Source: a virus. Taken from it: a DNA stretch of 39,275 bases. The notes beneath the pieces were generated by a model. That model did not search any database. It had not been told where the DNA came from and saw only the letters and a program-made list of their open reading frames with translations. The stretch covers positions 1 through 39,275 of the IMG/VR virus record IMGVR_UViG_3300044825_000438, one strand, 5' to 3'. Positions 25,901-32,712 of this stretch are shown here, one piece after another. How positions within the stretch are numbered: the first letter of the stretch is position 1; every line of letters begins with the position of its first letter. The position numbers were made by a program, and so were the translations under genes.

Positions 25901-27812
25901 GGACCGTCAAGCCGCTGTGCTGGGCTTGCCGTCCGCATCAAAGATTCGTGACCGTTTGACTGCTTCTGCGGTTCTTGAGAAGCAGATGATTGCGCTTGAA
26001 GAAACTGGTGCTAAGGCTGTGGCGAAGAGCGACAAGTTGGCTGCGACGCTTGCCACCCGCCAGAAGGCGGTGGACAAGGCTAAGGCTGCGTTTGACCTGT
26101 CGAGCACAATGCGTGCTCCGACGGAGGCGAAGTTGGAAAGTGCGCAGCGTGTTCTTGCTGAGACCAAGGATTTGGCTAAGCGTAATGTGAAGATACGTAA
26201 TGGCATAAGCAAGAAGGATGCTGCGTGGACTGAGGGCATGGACGAGTTGATTGCCGATGCCTCGTACATTATGCCGTTGATTGAGGGCACGGAGTTTGAA
26301 AAGCCGATGCGTGATGCCTTGGCTGATTACATTCGTGTCAAAGCGATGCTGCAGCAGAACCTGTTGCCGTTGGATGCCGCAACTCAGGAGAAGCGCATCC
26401 TTGAAGGTATCCAGAACATGGTTGCGACCGATGCTGATGAGGCGTTGCTGAACATTAGAAGGCTTGGTGCCCAGCCTGTGTCCGCCGGTGGTCCAGCAGG
26501 TATCGCTCATGCCGTGAATATCACGAAGTCCTTTGATGAAGGATTCGTGCAGTTGAGCCGCTACTTCCCGAATGTTGGTGTAAAGAAGGAGTTGGCTGAG
26601 TTGGTTCAGAACGTGCACAGGGCGCAGGACCCAGCAGTTGTGCGTGAACTGAACAAGTGGCTGTCTAAGTACACGAGGTTCTTCAAGGGTTATGCGACAC
26701 TCAGCCCGGGCTTCCACATTCGCAACGCAATGTCGAACGGCTTCATGCTGTTCGCTGCCGGTGGTAACCCGAGGTTCTTGGCGGATGGTTTGAAGTTCTC
26801 GCAGTCGTGGACTAACGCTTCTCGCCGTGGTGTCCAGTTTGAGAAGTGGTTGACTTCTGTTCCGCAGGCGCAGCGTGAAACGGTGCGTCAGGCGATGATG
26901 GCTGCTGCCGCAACTGGTGGCGGTATGACCGATGAGGCTCTCAGTCAGGGTGCGTTGTGGGGAACCAAGACCTCGAAGAAGGTTGGTCAATGGATGGAAC
27001 AGCACTCACGGTTCCTGTTGGCTTATGACGGTGTTCGTAGCGGTATGGACATGAATACGGCTGCTGCTCGTGTTCGCAGGTATCTGATTGACTACGAGAA
27101 TGTTTCTGGTGCTGACCAGTTGTTGCGTCAGATTATTCCGTTCTGGATGTGGACGAGTCGTAACTTGCCGATGCAGATTACAAACATTTGGATGAACCCG
27201 AAGGCTTATCAAATCTACGGAAGCATCAAGCGTAATCTTCAGGAGGACGACGAGGACGTTGCCGTCCCGTCGTGGATGCGTGAGATGGGTGCATTCAAGT
27301 TGCCGTTCGGCAAGAACTGGTATGCGACACCAGACTTTGGTTTCAATCGCATCAATCAGGACATCGAGCAGTTGCGTGACCCTGTACGGTTCGCCAGCAA
27401 CCTGAACCCGTTGCTGCGTTTGCCCATCGAGTTGATGGGTAACCGCCAGTTGTACTCTGGCAGACCGTTCTCCGACCAGCCTGTTGAGGTTTCTGGTGGT
27501 GTTGCATCAATACTGCAACCGATGCTCGAGGGTCTCGGGTTCGGTGAGACTGGACCTACCGGCAAGAAGTTTGTGGACGACAGGGCTTACTATGCTTTGC
27601 GCAGTTTGATTCCGACGCTCTCGCAAGCAGAGCGTCTCATCCCGTCAACACCAGAGTATCAGCAGCGTGGCATTTTGAATCCGCTTCTCGGCTACATCGG
27701 TGTGCCGGGTCGTCAGGTTACGCCACAAATGGAAGAAAGTGCAATTGCTGCGATTCAAGCACAGTTGCGGGAGATTGCCCAGCGAGGCAAGACACTTACG
27801 GAAGGAGAGTAA
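19968..27812 (+). CDS. Giant internal virion/ejection protein
   Basis: 2614 residues, one fifth of the genome, with no stop or frame break. The N-terminus (about residues 150-190) contains FLGDVALDPLTYATFG, common in large ejection proteins of actinophages. The middle (roughly 640-2180) is dominated by long charged coiled coils. The C-terminus holds FFKGYATLSPGFHIRNAMSN near 2237-2256 and RQIIPFWMWTSRNLPMQITN near 2385-2404, a pair of motifs recurrent in large podovirus internal proteins. It probably forms the ejected core, like T7 gp16, and may span the envelope. No lysozyme or protease site was recognised. GTG start, with AGGAAGTAGG upstream. Confidence 0.8.
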   Translation: MAGTNDNQRLLDALRNVGSTATSVSQNKRYTPPVNKVAASVNDARLLALRAAPQMADQINAVAAGKVQPSGALGTVGKLLIDNPISKTVLGGLTIVDTPRRAIISGVRELVDAVDSDPRTQASFSEFFNQAKDVRYGFGTAFPMKGWGGRVVGFLGDVALDPLTYATFGATIPKNVAVKGGLFAGQSLRGALGVKTLAGAEGRFALARMAKVMGATDDVVRDVAAKGRIALPKQIADNMGIKRAGIYYFGTRVRVPLSGPIADVIQRGLVKTRLGFLSTDMGQRVGKKFALRGTRPGVDTSAQRFALATGQLSPEQAGAFVGEFAAQDIERGARSFAIDRAIKYSRPLFEDQEVEAVRGSVYRLLDTPQAKWAELGINPSPAELRAYEKIRPVFEQMHADVRAAFQSIDPEFQLGKIDDYLPHMATDNALKLMADEASPYAQDIRKYLTVNQTDNASSFRARNLSAGSDWFGQDGKFPALTQKDIDGGVQRLNQLFRERTGLQYDFFETDIKRIMERYAGYYGQQIGVSKYMEELFKSGLMQTAKEGIEFNESLLDIVNESVKRATNVMSASYKEAFDTGRELSTIFGEVFDWATKKKATVTRPVGPLQQEVDGLKEVLKGIPPVEVAAARLESAQAKLEMVKQQIQDAWIQFERQFDEQSAYLQMIKQQHDDLYEAHQKVSDTLAALIKEYPDALSDDAIEARTKGLRDQIEKLRMEMDTLDRKVVRVGRNWESIIEKQDKFIDNFAKYLSDPLIHTKKKGLRQFDIFGTPRFAQRGEMWTGLKKKQGEKLFSSWGSPSAAPDAKDLRKAFDPNSEFSVNELSSMSIQEVREIISGGFSSISDLRSLRKAVNWLVGADVVRNGGIVPTDADFFGRLERLKKLMNLANDVEKEFVGGGKAVGAAGKTQIEELATAVAAQNDIEATIKNIVRQIDENGDELEALMEKGIMATPEEGLRIRQLEKANAELVARKNMENIRYERAVRTVEVISSKQETVQRKEAFKVITGNNFRELAQDLSDAASEYYYHSQVTAMFKSVAEEAASVGLVPTEQMYNALVAHVSRFDLDLAQNMVQSIDQAETIMRAVRDRVSAYTGPNKSAYLVNEFFNIFDNLERKAEADILREVFPEIEGVIYKSQAGSLRKGRALFLNEGGDEIASQIDAAMRQFEIPFARGESPVAPLDVTPRKAAKRVRQERMGGEEFAAQMEEFGALSERDVRSLGSETADFDYRSGVIARNIDVIKTRLERTDLSPQERQTLEAITDKYDKAMVRIAKRRKDTNRRLKQLTGAASNRQNERIFSNIIKSGDAFGIAGSLGKAFNGGQYAIDSFFADLLGGNKFDVRLGYTREKIIGGKIREVEPAAEQFTNVFENEAGELIDSAGNKLSSNLEIIDPETGQPIPGSSPAKETKPSVLVRRRDSLMSKMYDRAAARYSKLRSLADDAEFIPTVQLREGTLNSKGDAAWVFSDTIKGPNAYANQLELYVNDLERRIKVLKPLQSEIKREEGKLKTAAGRVAEANLTEGQKSLLAKRRAAAKRAQRELDELTGSELHLRALERNKLNNFMYQLAALKPEEVSRINWGLASMDFGFPVSRSEVLSVNELMIKVQEENIRKLTKQLENIQQMSPRISTKSLRTRIADANAEINRLRGQIQAARGRAPTDFGFSADEFSSLWAKEYTPQEIGALRTEYAKLNSELNARVGQRATPVYEYWTAEKIGENDAAIAAVMERMQAINSELNQATSRDMALKKVKFLFDQFETPEFQIAIGASKPNASVEADRAVSRFLRAQGVKDSAYRTNARRAGLADIYDASPEALHLDEVEQAKEAIRLAEETAEGVYSRKKRLTAVRDQIRETIALKRREVKDLEIGRSISEINDILTGASEVTGKKVGRVTKQEPLKTAKEAKKALGREVKAERPELFKRDEAFFGTQKQLLDNELDEFQMRRRDIVQQIAKLEFDVLADRQAQLDAREAIKILQSIGDRQAAVLGLPSASKIRDRLTASAVLEKQMIALEETGAKAVAKSDKLAATLATRQKAVDKAKAAFDLSSTMRAPTEAKLESAQRVLAETKDLAKRNVKIRNGISKKDAAWTEGMDELIADASYIMPLIEGTEFEKPMRDALADYIRVKAMLQQNLLPLDAATQEKRILEGIQNMVATDADEALLNIRRLGAQPVSAGGPAGIAHAVNITKSFDEGFVQLSRYFPNVGVKKELAELVQNVHRAQDPAVVRELNKWLSKYTRFFKGYATLSPGFHIRNAMSNGFMLFAAGGNPRFLADGLKFSQSWTNASRRGVQFEKWLTSVPQAQRETVRQAMMAAAATGGGMTDEALSQGALWGTKTSKKVGQWMEQHSRFLLAYDGVRSGMDMNTAAARVRRYLIDYENVSGADQLLRQIIPFWMWTSRNLPMQITNIWMNPKAYQIYGSIKRNLQEDDEDVAVPSWMREMGAFKLPFGKNWYATPDFGFNRINQDIEQLRDPVRFASNLNPLLRLPIELMGNRQLYSGRPFSDQPVEVSGGVASILQPMLEGLGFGETGPTGKKFVDDRAYYALRSLIPTLSQAERLIPSTPEYQQRGILNPLLGYIGVPGRQVTPQMEESAIAAIQAQLREIAQRGKTLTEGE

Positions 27813-28327
27813 TGAGACCGTACACAGGTAATAGCGATGTGCCAGCGAAAGGTTTGCGTCCCGGCATGCGAGTGTGGATTGAGGAAGTCATCGCTCTCAG
27901 CGGTGGTGCGTTGTGGAACAACGGTGACTTCGGTGTGCGCAACATGCGCTCAAAGAGTGAACCTAGTGTTCACGGCTCGGGCAGGGCTGTCGACCTTAGT
28001 TACAGAAAAGTTGGCAACAAAGGTAAGCCGGGTGGACGCAAGCACGCCGTAGGCGTGATGCGTGTGCTGGTGAGGTACGCAGATGAGGTTGGGCTTGAGG
28101 CAATTTTGGATTACTTCCCCAAGCCATACGGCAGGGGGTATAGATGTGACCGTGGTGGCTGGTCACGCTACAGGAAGCCCACAATCACGGGTGCGCCCGG
28201 TGGGGACTGGATACATTGTGAGGTCAGTCCTGAGTTTGCTGATAGTCCTCAGAAGGTGCGTGAGGGGTTTGCGAAGGTTCGTGCTGCTCTCGCTCAATCT
28301 GGACCACAGGCTGATTCAACAGAGTAA
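27812..28327 (+). CDS. M15-type peptidase endolysin
   Basis: 171 residues. Zinc-ligand pattern of M15 D-Ala-D-Ala-type peptidases: SVHGSGRAVDLS gives His54 and Asp61, and GDWIHCEV gives His135. It should cleave peptide cross-links in peptidoglycan at the end of infection. No signal peptide or wall-binding domain, so it needs a holin for export. ATG overlaps the stop of the giant gene. Its last 104 bases overlap the end of a convergent minus-strand gene. Confidence 0.85.
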   Translation: MRPYTGNSDVPAKGLRPGMRVWIEEVIALSGGALWNNGDFGVRNMRSKSEPSVHGSGRAVDLSYRKVGNKGKPGGRKHAVGVMRVLVRYADEVGLEAILDYFPKPYGRGYRCDRGGWSRYRKPTITGAPGGDWIHCEVSPEFADSPQKVREGFAKVRAALAQSGPQADSTE

Positions 28328-28583
28328 TGTCCAGCACCATCCCTAGCGGGATGTGCACAGGACCGCTGGTTGTTTTCAGTTCGGGTGCTTCGTCGGGCAT
28401 ATACGAGGAGACGAGCGTCAGGTAGCCCCTGAGACAGTCAGGCCATACGAATCCTACGGTCACAACGGTGGTGGGTGCTGGGTCGTACTTCTCTACGTCT
28501 GTCCATCCGTTTTCGCCGTCGAACGCATCAAGCCAATGGACTGCTACAAGCGACCAAGGGCAGGTTACTGATTCAGTCTTCAT
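28224..28583 (-). CDS. Small conserved phage protein, convergent end
   Basis: 119 residues. The part from WLDAFDGENGWTDV through VVTVGFVWPD and GPVHIPLGMVLDITLL matches a short beta-barrel protein found in very many phages (pattern W-x-DA...TVG...IP.gMi..I), function unknown. The last 30 or so residues, Gln/Glu/Pro-rich, are encoded opposite the endolysin gene and look like a recent extension. ATG overlaps the stop of the upstream gene; GAGGGG is ten bases before. Confidence 0.7.
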   Translation of the reverse strand: MKTESVTCPWSLVAVHWLDAFDGENGWTDVEKYDPAPTTVVTVGFVWPDCLRGYLTLVSSYMPDEAPELKTTSGPVHIPLGMVLDITLLNQPVVQIEREQHEPSQTPHAPSEDYQQTQD

Positions 28584-28848
28584 ACGGGTCAATCCCCTCT
28601 TCGTGCAGGTGGGTTTCTATCGTTGCGATGATTGACGAGACGAACGAGGTTACTTTGATGGCGGACTCGATGTCGCCTCGTAGGCTTTTGCGCCAGTATT
28701 GGCACATCTCGATTGCCGACTGATTGTCGGCAGAGAGGATGATGCTGAGTCCGTTGTCCATGTTGCGTTCGATTTGTTCAGCCTTGTCGTACATGGATTC
28801 AACTTGTTCTTGTGGCACGATGTTGTAAATCCAGTCATCGCTGCTCAT
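28573..28848 (-). CDS. Hypothetical protein
   Basis: 91 residues, acidic and helical (EQVESMYDKAEQIERNMDNG; IESAIKVTSFVSSIIATIET). I do not recognise it. The frame stays open upstream to ATG at 28977, which would add 43 basic residues and overlap the previous gene's stop as TGATG. I prefer the shorter form because the neighbouring frame there (28835-29008) looks more protein-like. Either form overlaps its neighbours. Confidence 0.6.
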   Translation of the reverse strand: MSSDDWIYNIVPQEQVESMYDKAEQIERNMDNGLSIILSADNQSAIEMCQYWRKSLRGDIESAIKVTSFVSSIIATIETHLHEEGIDPYED

Positions 28849-29008
28849 GGGTTGTTCCATTCTCAACATGTATAAATCTGGTCGGTATCCCATTCTCGGA
28901 TACACCTTGACCAATCTGGGCTCTGCCAAATCTGGTCGCAAGAACTTCTGCAACTTCTTCAGGAGTGACCGCAACATCAAAACCCACGGTTATTTGCCAA
29001 GTTCTCAA
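28835..29008 (-). CDS. Small hypothetical protein
   Basis: 57 residues from a TTG start that has TTGGAG nine bases upstream; ATG at 29017 is an alternative with poor spacing. WQITVGFDVAVTPEEVAEVL reads as a beta strand then a helix, a plan frequent in short phage proteins. It competes with the 5' extension of the following gene, which uses another frame over the same bases. Confidence 0.5.
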   Translation of the reverse strand: MRTWQITVGFDVAVTPEEVAEVLATRFGRAQIGQGVSENGIPTRFIHVENGTTHEQR

Positions 29009-29816
29009 TGAAATCATCTCCAAGTTCCAAACCGAACGTGTTGTCATCCAGCATTAGTGCCACAACACAATAGCCGACAATGTCCACCAAAGCATCCTCG
29101 TACGGTTCGGCTTGTGCCTGCCGCTTCTTCAGATTCCTAAGCCGTTCAATCTTGTCGCTGAGGCGAACAAGGATGCCGAAGTGACCGAACTTCTCGATGT
29201 TGCCATGACCGTAGTCGTTCTGTTTGCGACCGAGCAGGTTCACCATGTCGTCGTTGTCCCACTTGCGTAGATACTTGAGTTCGTTGATTGCGGATGATGC
29301 GATGCTTGTCCAGAAGATTGGGCTGAGTGTTTCTTCCTGCACCGTCTGCGCTCCGATGTCACGCAGCCGTGCGATTGATTCAACATTCATCTGCTGCGGG
29401 TTCTTGGACATTGACGATAGGTGGTCAACCCATTGTGCTGCCGATTCGTTCCATGTGCTTGCCACTTGTACTCTCCTTCTGATGATTGGGTGCATGGTTA
29501 GTAGGTGCTTGAGTTTTTCGTATGCGGCGTTCTTCAAACGCCATGCGTGAGGCTTGGACACGCCGAGGCGTTGTCCGAGTTCTTCGTACGAAATCATTTC
29601 GCTGTTGACTGCGTTCACAATGAACTGGTCTTGCTCGTCTAGTTGCTCGATGCATTGTGCTACGGCTTCTCGCATCGGCTGTAGTTCAATGACGGATTCG
29701 ACGGTGTCTTCTCCGATGCCAGCCATCATCAACGCCTCGATGGGCGTTTCTGGTCGGCGGTGCCCACGCATCGTTTCGATGTGCATGGGACTCAGGGAAG
29801 CGTCTTTATTAGCCAT
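28977..29816 (-). CDS. Sigma region 4-like HTH fused to Nmad1/DUF1599-like domain
   Basis: 279 residues. Residues 58-106 (LDEQDQFIVNAV, then ISYEELGQRLGVSKPHAWRL) match sigma-70 region 4, the helix-turn-helix that reads -35 elements. Residues 195-262 (KQNDYGHGNIEKFGHFGILV, RLSDKIERLRNL, EPYEDALVDIVGY) match a phage domain I know as DUF1599/Nmad1, an all-alpha MazG-like fold linked to nucleotide modification. The middle part (110-190) is helical and unassigned. No sigma region 2 is present, so it cannot be a full sigma factor. It may be a transcription regulator coupled to nucleotide metabolism. Confidence 0.72.
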   Translation of the reverse strand: MANKDASLSPMHIETMRGHRRPETPIEALMMAGIGEDTVESVIELQPMREAVAQCIEQLDEQDQFIVNAVNSEMISYEELGQRLGVSKPHAWRLKNAAYEKLKHLLTMHPIIRRRVQVASTWNESAAQWVDHLSSMSKNPQQMNVESIARLRDIGAQTVQEETLSPIFWTSIASSAINELKYLRKWDNDDMVNLLGRKQNDYGHGNIEKFGHFGILVRLSDKIERLRNLKKRQAQAEPYEDALVDIVGYCVVALMLDDNTFGLELGDDFIENLANNRGF

Positions 29817-30246
29817 TGTTCAACTGTACATACTCGCAGTCAGCGATGGGTATCTCCATGAACATTTCATGGGATGTGTACTTGGTGTCTTTGTAGATGG
29901 CTTGCTTGGCTGCCTTCTGCAGGGCATCCTCACCGACAATCAGCATGCAGTCTTTCTCGTGGTTCAAAGTGATGAAGAAGATTGACTCGGCGGAGTCAAG
30001 AAACTTCGTTTTGCGCCACGAGTAGTGCAAGGTGTCGTACTGAAAGGTTGGCCCCTTCCAGTTGTGCTTGACTTCCACTTCGATTCCGACCAGCCCTGCT
30101 GGTACGGACACAACGTCGATGCCGTAGCGTTCCGGGTTGATTTCGGCTTTGAAGCCCATGCCGTTTAGCCAGTCTACGACGATGTGCTTTGCGCTGTCGT
30201 CGTTGTCGTACAGGTGTTTGCTGAATGGTTTCTTACTTGGCTTCAT
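29809..30246 (-). CDS. PD-(D/E)XK nuclease-like protein
   Basis: 145 residues. NPERYGIDVV (Asp44) followed by GIEVEVKHNW (Glu58, Lys60) gives the D...ExK signature of restriction-endonuclease-fold enzymes, within the expected alpha-beta order. The length is close to the minimal fold. Could act in recombination, repair or host-DNA degradation. It overlaps both neighbours by 8-14 bases and has GGAG upstream. A catalytically inactive relative cannot be excluded. Confidence 0.7.
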   Translation of the reverse strand: MKPSKKPFSKHLYDNDDSAKHIVVDWLNGMGFKAEINPERYGIDVVSVPAGLVGIEVEVKHNWKGPTFQYDTLHYSWRKTKFLDSAESIFFITLNHEKDCMLIVGEDALQKAAKQAIYKDTKYTSHEMFMEIPIADCEYVQLNNG

Positions 30247-30460
30247 CGGCTCTCCATCTCATGATGTTGATGGTGTACACAGTACCGTAGATGGCTGCAG
30301 CCACAATGAAACCGTACTGTTTGGTGTTGACTGCGTAGATGACCCACAGCCATTCGTTGATTATCAGGACCATCCAGCCCCACCAGACTTTGCGTCCGAC
30401 GGTGAGCAGTCCGATTGAGCCGACTGTCATCAGTAGCCACGACCACCATTGGGGAATCAT
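30233..30460 (-). CDS. Small membrane protein (PnuC-like size variant)
   Basis: 75 residues, very rich in Trp. Probably three short membrane helices: residues 5-21 (WWSWLLMTVGSIGLLTV), 26-42 (WWGWMVLIINEWLWVIY) and 49-68 (YGFIVAAAIYGTVYTINIMR). A Trp-rich membrane protein of this plan is common in actinophages and recalls a piece of nicotinamide riboside transporters. Its gene sits among DNA-metabolism genes. Function unknown. Confidence 0.65.
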   Translation of the reverse strand: MIPQWWSWLLMTVGSIGLLTVGRKVWWGWMVLIINEWLWVIYAVNTKQYGFIVAAAIYGTVYTINIMRWRADEAK

Positions 30461-30819
30461 GCTTTCTCCAAATACAGCACGACGATTTGTTTGTCGTCCT
30501 TGTAGGCGATGCCGTTCAACCCGTCCAAGAATGACTTGGCGTAGTTGTCAATGTCGCCTGTCAATCGTGACACGGGCTGCTTCACCTTGGGGTTCATGTC
30601 AAGCCGTTCAATCATCATCTCGGTTCCTTCTTTCGTGAACCTGAGACTCATCTTCAGCATTCCTTCTTCAAACATCGGTCCGTTGTATGCCTTGGCGATG
30701 TCTGACTCGTACTTCTTTGTTGCCTTCGGCGTGTATGCGTAACCGCTGCGTGTGATGCGTGGTCGTGCTTTCGCTTTCGGTCTGACTTTGAAGAACTGGT
30801 GGTATTGGAACTTCTTCAT
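30457..30819 (-). CDS. rusA: RusA-family Holliday junction resolvase
   Basis: 120 residues, the family's usual length. The core GDIDNYAKSFLDGLNG at residues 88-103 with Asp89, Asp91, Asp99 and downstream KDDKQ (Asp108/109) gives the acidic metal-binding set, and the Lys-rich N-terminus with RPKAKARPRITRSG is typical. It resolves branched recombination or replication intermediates before packaging. Overlaps both neighbours by four bases. Confidence 0.9.
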   Translation of the reverse strand: MKKFQYHQFFKVRPKAKARPRITRSGYAYTPKATKKYESDIAKAYNGPMFEEGMLKMSLRFTKEGTEMMIERLDMNPKVKQPVSRLTGDIDNYAKSFLDGLNGIAYKDDKQIVVLYLEKA

Positions 30820-31697
30820 TGTTTGTCCGTTTCGTAAATGTCGCTAACGATTTTGGTTAGTTGTTCTTCGCAGTCGGGGCGGTGATGGAACTTGCCCCAC
30901 CGTTTGTCTGCATCAACAAGTATCGCATAGGCGTACTGGATTGGTGTGCCTTGCTCGTGCATTCGGTGCACCATCTTGCAGAGGGTGTTGCTCCTGTCCC
31001 TGCCATCGAGGGGACCGTTTTTCCAGATGTTCGTTACATACCCGTCAACATAGGCAAGCGCCTCACGGACGCTTGCCGTTACCTGCAGGCTGAAACCCGT
31101 GGAACGGCGGCGTGGAGAGAACTTCTCGGCAAGCGGGGTCAACTGGTGGACGGACACAAGGTGTTCGTCAACCTCGTCAATGAACGAATCGAAGTCCATT
31201 GGCGTGTCGTTGGGTGTCAGCATGTAACGGTTCTCAGGCATCTCGTTCATGCCGTTGGGGTACGGCAGGCGAACATAGTTACCTAAGCCTGATGCTTCTT
31301 CCTGTTTCGGGTTGACTTCCTTTGCCGGGTAGCCGATGACTTCGTGTGCTGCGAGCAACGCTCGGCGCATGATTGGTGCCGGAACCCAGTCGTCTGCGAA
31401 GACCCACACGTGGTAGCCACGGCGTGTCTTCTCAACATACGAGTAAACACCTTTGACCATGAGTGCCATCTGAATGTTGCGTGCAGCGTCAAGGTCGTCC
31501 ACATCGATGTCAGAGCAACCCCACTTGACTGTGCTGTCGTCACGCAACGGGTAGATGCCCACCAGTTCTTGTCCGTACAGGTGGTTGGCGTAGGTTGCGT
31601 AGGTAACTGTCTTCGCCACCGAGTAGCCGTCCCATGCGCCGTGTGCGTCGTCTCGTCCAGCGAACACGCTGGCGAACATTTCGATTGCGTCACGCAT
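30816..31697 (-). CDS. Archaeo-eukaryotic-type primase (PrimPol-like)
   Basis: 293 residues. Residues 59-68 contain WGCSDIDVDD with the paired aspartates that bind metal, and RRGYHVWVF at 92-100 supplies the catalytic His strand. The segment LGNYVRLPYPNG near 155 is also typical of these primases. It would prime DNA synthesis alongside the helicase encoded just upstream. No polymerase gene is visible in the genome, so it may prime for the host enzyme or have polymerase activity of its own. Overlaps the helicase gene by eight bases. Confidence 0.85.
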   Translation of the reverse strand: MRDAIEMFASVFAGRDDAHGAWDGYSVAKTVTYATYANHLYGQELVGIYPLRDDSTVKWGCSDIDVDDLDAARNIQMALMVKGVYSYVEKTRRGYHVWVFADDWVPAPIMRRALLAAHEVIGYPAKEVNPKQEEASGLGNYVRLPYPNGMNEMPENRYMLTPNDTPMDFDSFIDEVDEHLVSVHQLTPLAEKFSPRRRSTGFSLQVTASVREALAYVDGYVTNIWKNGPLDGRDRSNTLCKMVHRMHEQGTPIQYAYAILVDADKRWGKFHHRPDCEEQLTKIVSDIYETDKQ

Positions 31698-32712
31698 AGT
31701 TGCCCACCGAGTGACGGAACTGTGCTGGCAGTTCTCCGTTCAGGTCGGTGAGGCGACCGGTGGCTGCATCCAACTCGAAGTCGATGTCATCCACCAGTTG
31801 TCCAGCGGGACGCTTGTTCTTCAGCAGGCTGACCGTAACCGTGTACTCGTGGATACGGAGGTCATGTCTAAGGAACTCGAGGCGTTCTACTGCTCGTTCG
31901 CTGTGCGACCTGTCAAGTTTCTCTGTCAGTTCGTTCATCTCCGCAATGATTTGGTACTTCTTGCGGCGAACACCGATGATTGATGTGGCTTGCTGTTCAC
32001 CACCGTACGAACCTGACGACATGGTCAGTTTCGCACCATCAGCACCTGCGGTGCGTGATGTTTGGTGTAGCACCAGCATCGGAATGTCATGCCTGCGACC
32101 GAAAGATTTCAGGAATGTGGCTTTGTCAGGCACAGTTTCGCCTGCCTCCACCAAATCCAAGTAGTCAACAACTACTAGGTCAGGCACTTGTCCCCACACA
32201 TCTGTCACCTCGTTGTATGCACGCTCCATGTCTGATGCCGTTAGCGGCTGGTCAAACACGGCGAGGTTCGGGAAGTGTTCTTCTGCGGTTGCTCTCAGCA
32301 GGTTGATTGCGTCCTCGTCATCGGATGCGACACGAGCCTCTAGTTCTCGTGCGTCGATGTTGTTGTGGATGCAGGTCAACTTGGTGAGCACCAGTTGGCG
32401 TGGCTCGTCGGGGATGAAGAGTGCGATGTGTTTGTCACGGTTCTGACGCAAAGCGTGCAACAGCACGAGTGTCTTTCCTCCGTGTGCGAAGCCGAGCATC
32501 ATGGCTAGTTCGCCGGGTGCGATGCCTCGCATCTCTTCGTCAATGCGTTTGATTCCAAGGTGGACACGTTCCTGTGGGGATTGTGCCCAGCGTACGAATG
32601 AGTCGGCTGCTTCTGAGAGTGGCGTGTACATCCGATAGTCGGATGATGGGGAGGGTTGTGCCCTCCCCACCGAATCCCAGCCAGCAGCAAGTTGCTCTGG
32701 CGACAGTCTCAT
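31690..32712 (-). CDS. DnaB-like replicative helicase
   Basis: 340 residues. RecA-like core with Walker A GFAHGGKT at residues 75-82 and Walker B DLVVVDYLDLV near 179-189, then an MLVLHQTSR motif and ATSIIGVRRKKYQI. The N-terminal DnaG-binding domain of full DnaB is missing; only a short leader precedes the core, as in many phage helicases that work with an archaeal-type primase. ATG at 32712 forms TGATG with the preceding stop, with GAGG six bases upstream. Confidence 0.9.
   Translation of the reverse strand: MRLSPEQLAAGWDSVGRAQPSPSSDYRMYTPLSEAADSFVRWAQSPQERVHLGIKRIDEEMRGIAPGELAMMLGFAHGGKTLVLLHALRQNRDKHIALFIPDEPRQLVLTKLTCIHNNIDARELEARVASDDEDAINLLRATAEEHFPNLAVFDQPLTASDMERAYNEVTDVWGQVPDLVVVDYLDLVEAGETVPDKATFLKSFGRRHDIPMLVLHQTSRTAGADGAKLTMSSGSYGGEQQATSIIGVRRKKYQIIAEMNELTEKLDRSHSERAVERLEFLRHDLRIHEYTVTVSLLKNKRPAGQLVDDIDFELDAATGRLTDLNGELPAQFRHSVGNYA

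Noticed and set aside
21279-27005. Long minus-strand frames (319-413 codons) opposite the giant gene
   Set aside because: Translations are Leu/Arg/His/Asn-rich with no motif, as expected opposite a coiled-coil gene.
28338-28353. Inverted repeat CATCCC-TAGC-GGGATG near the convergent ends
   Set aside because: Short stem without a T-tract and inside coding sequence; not a credible terminator.
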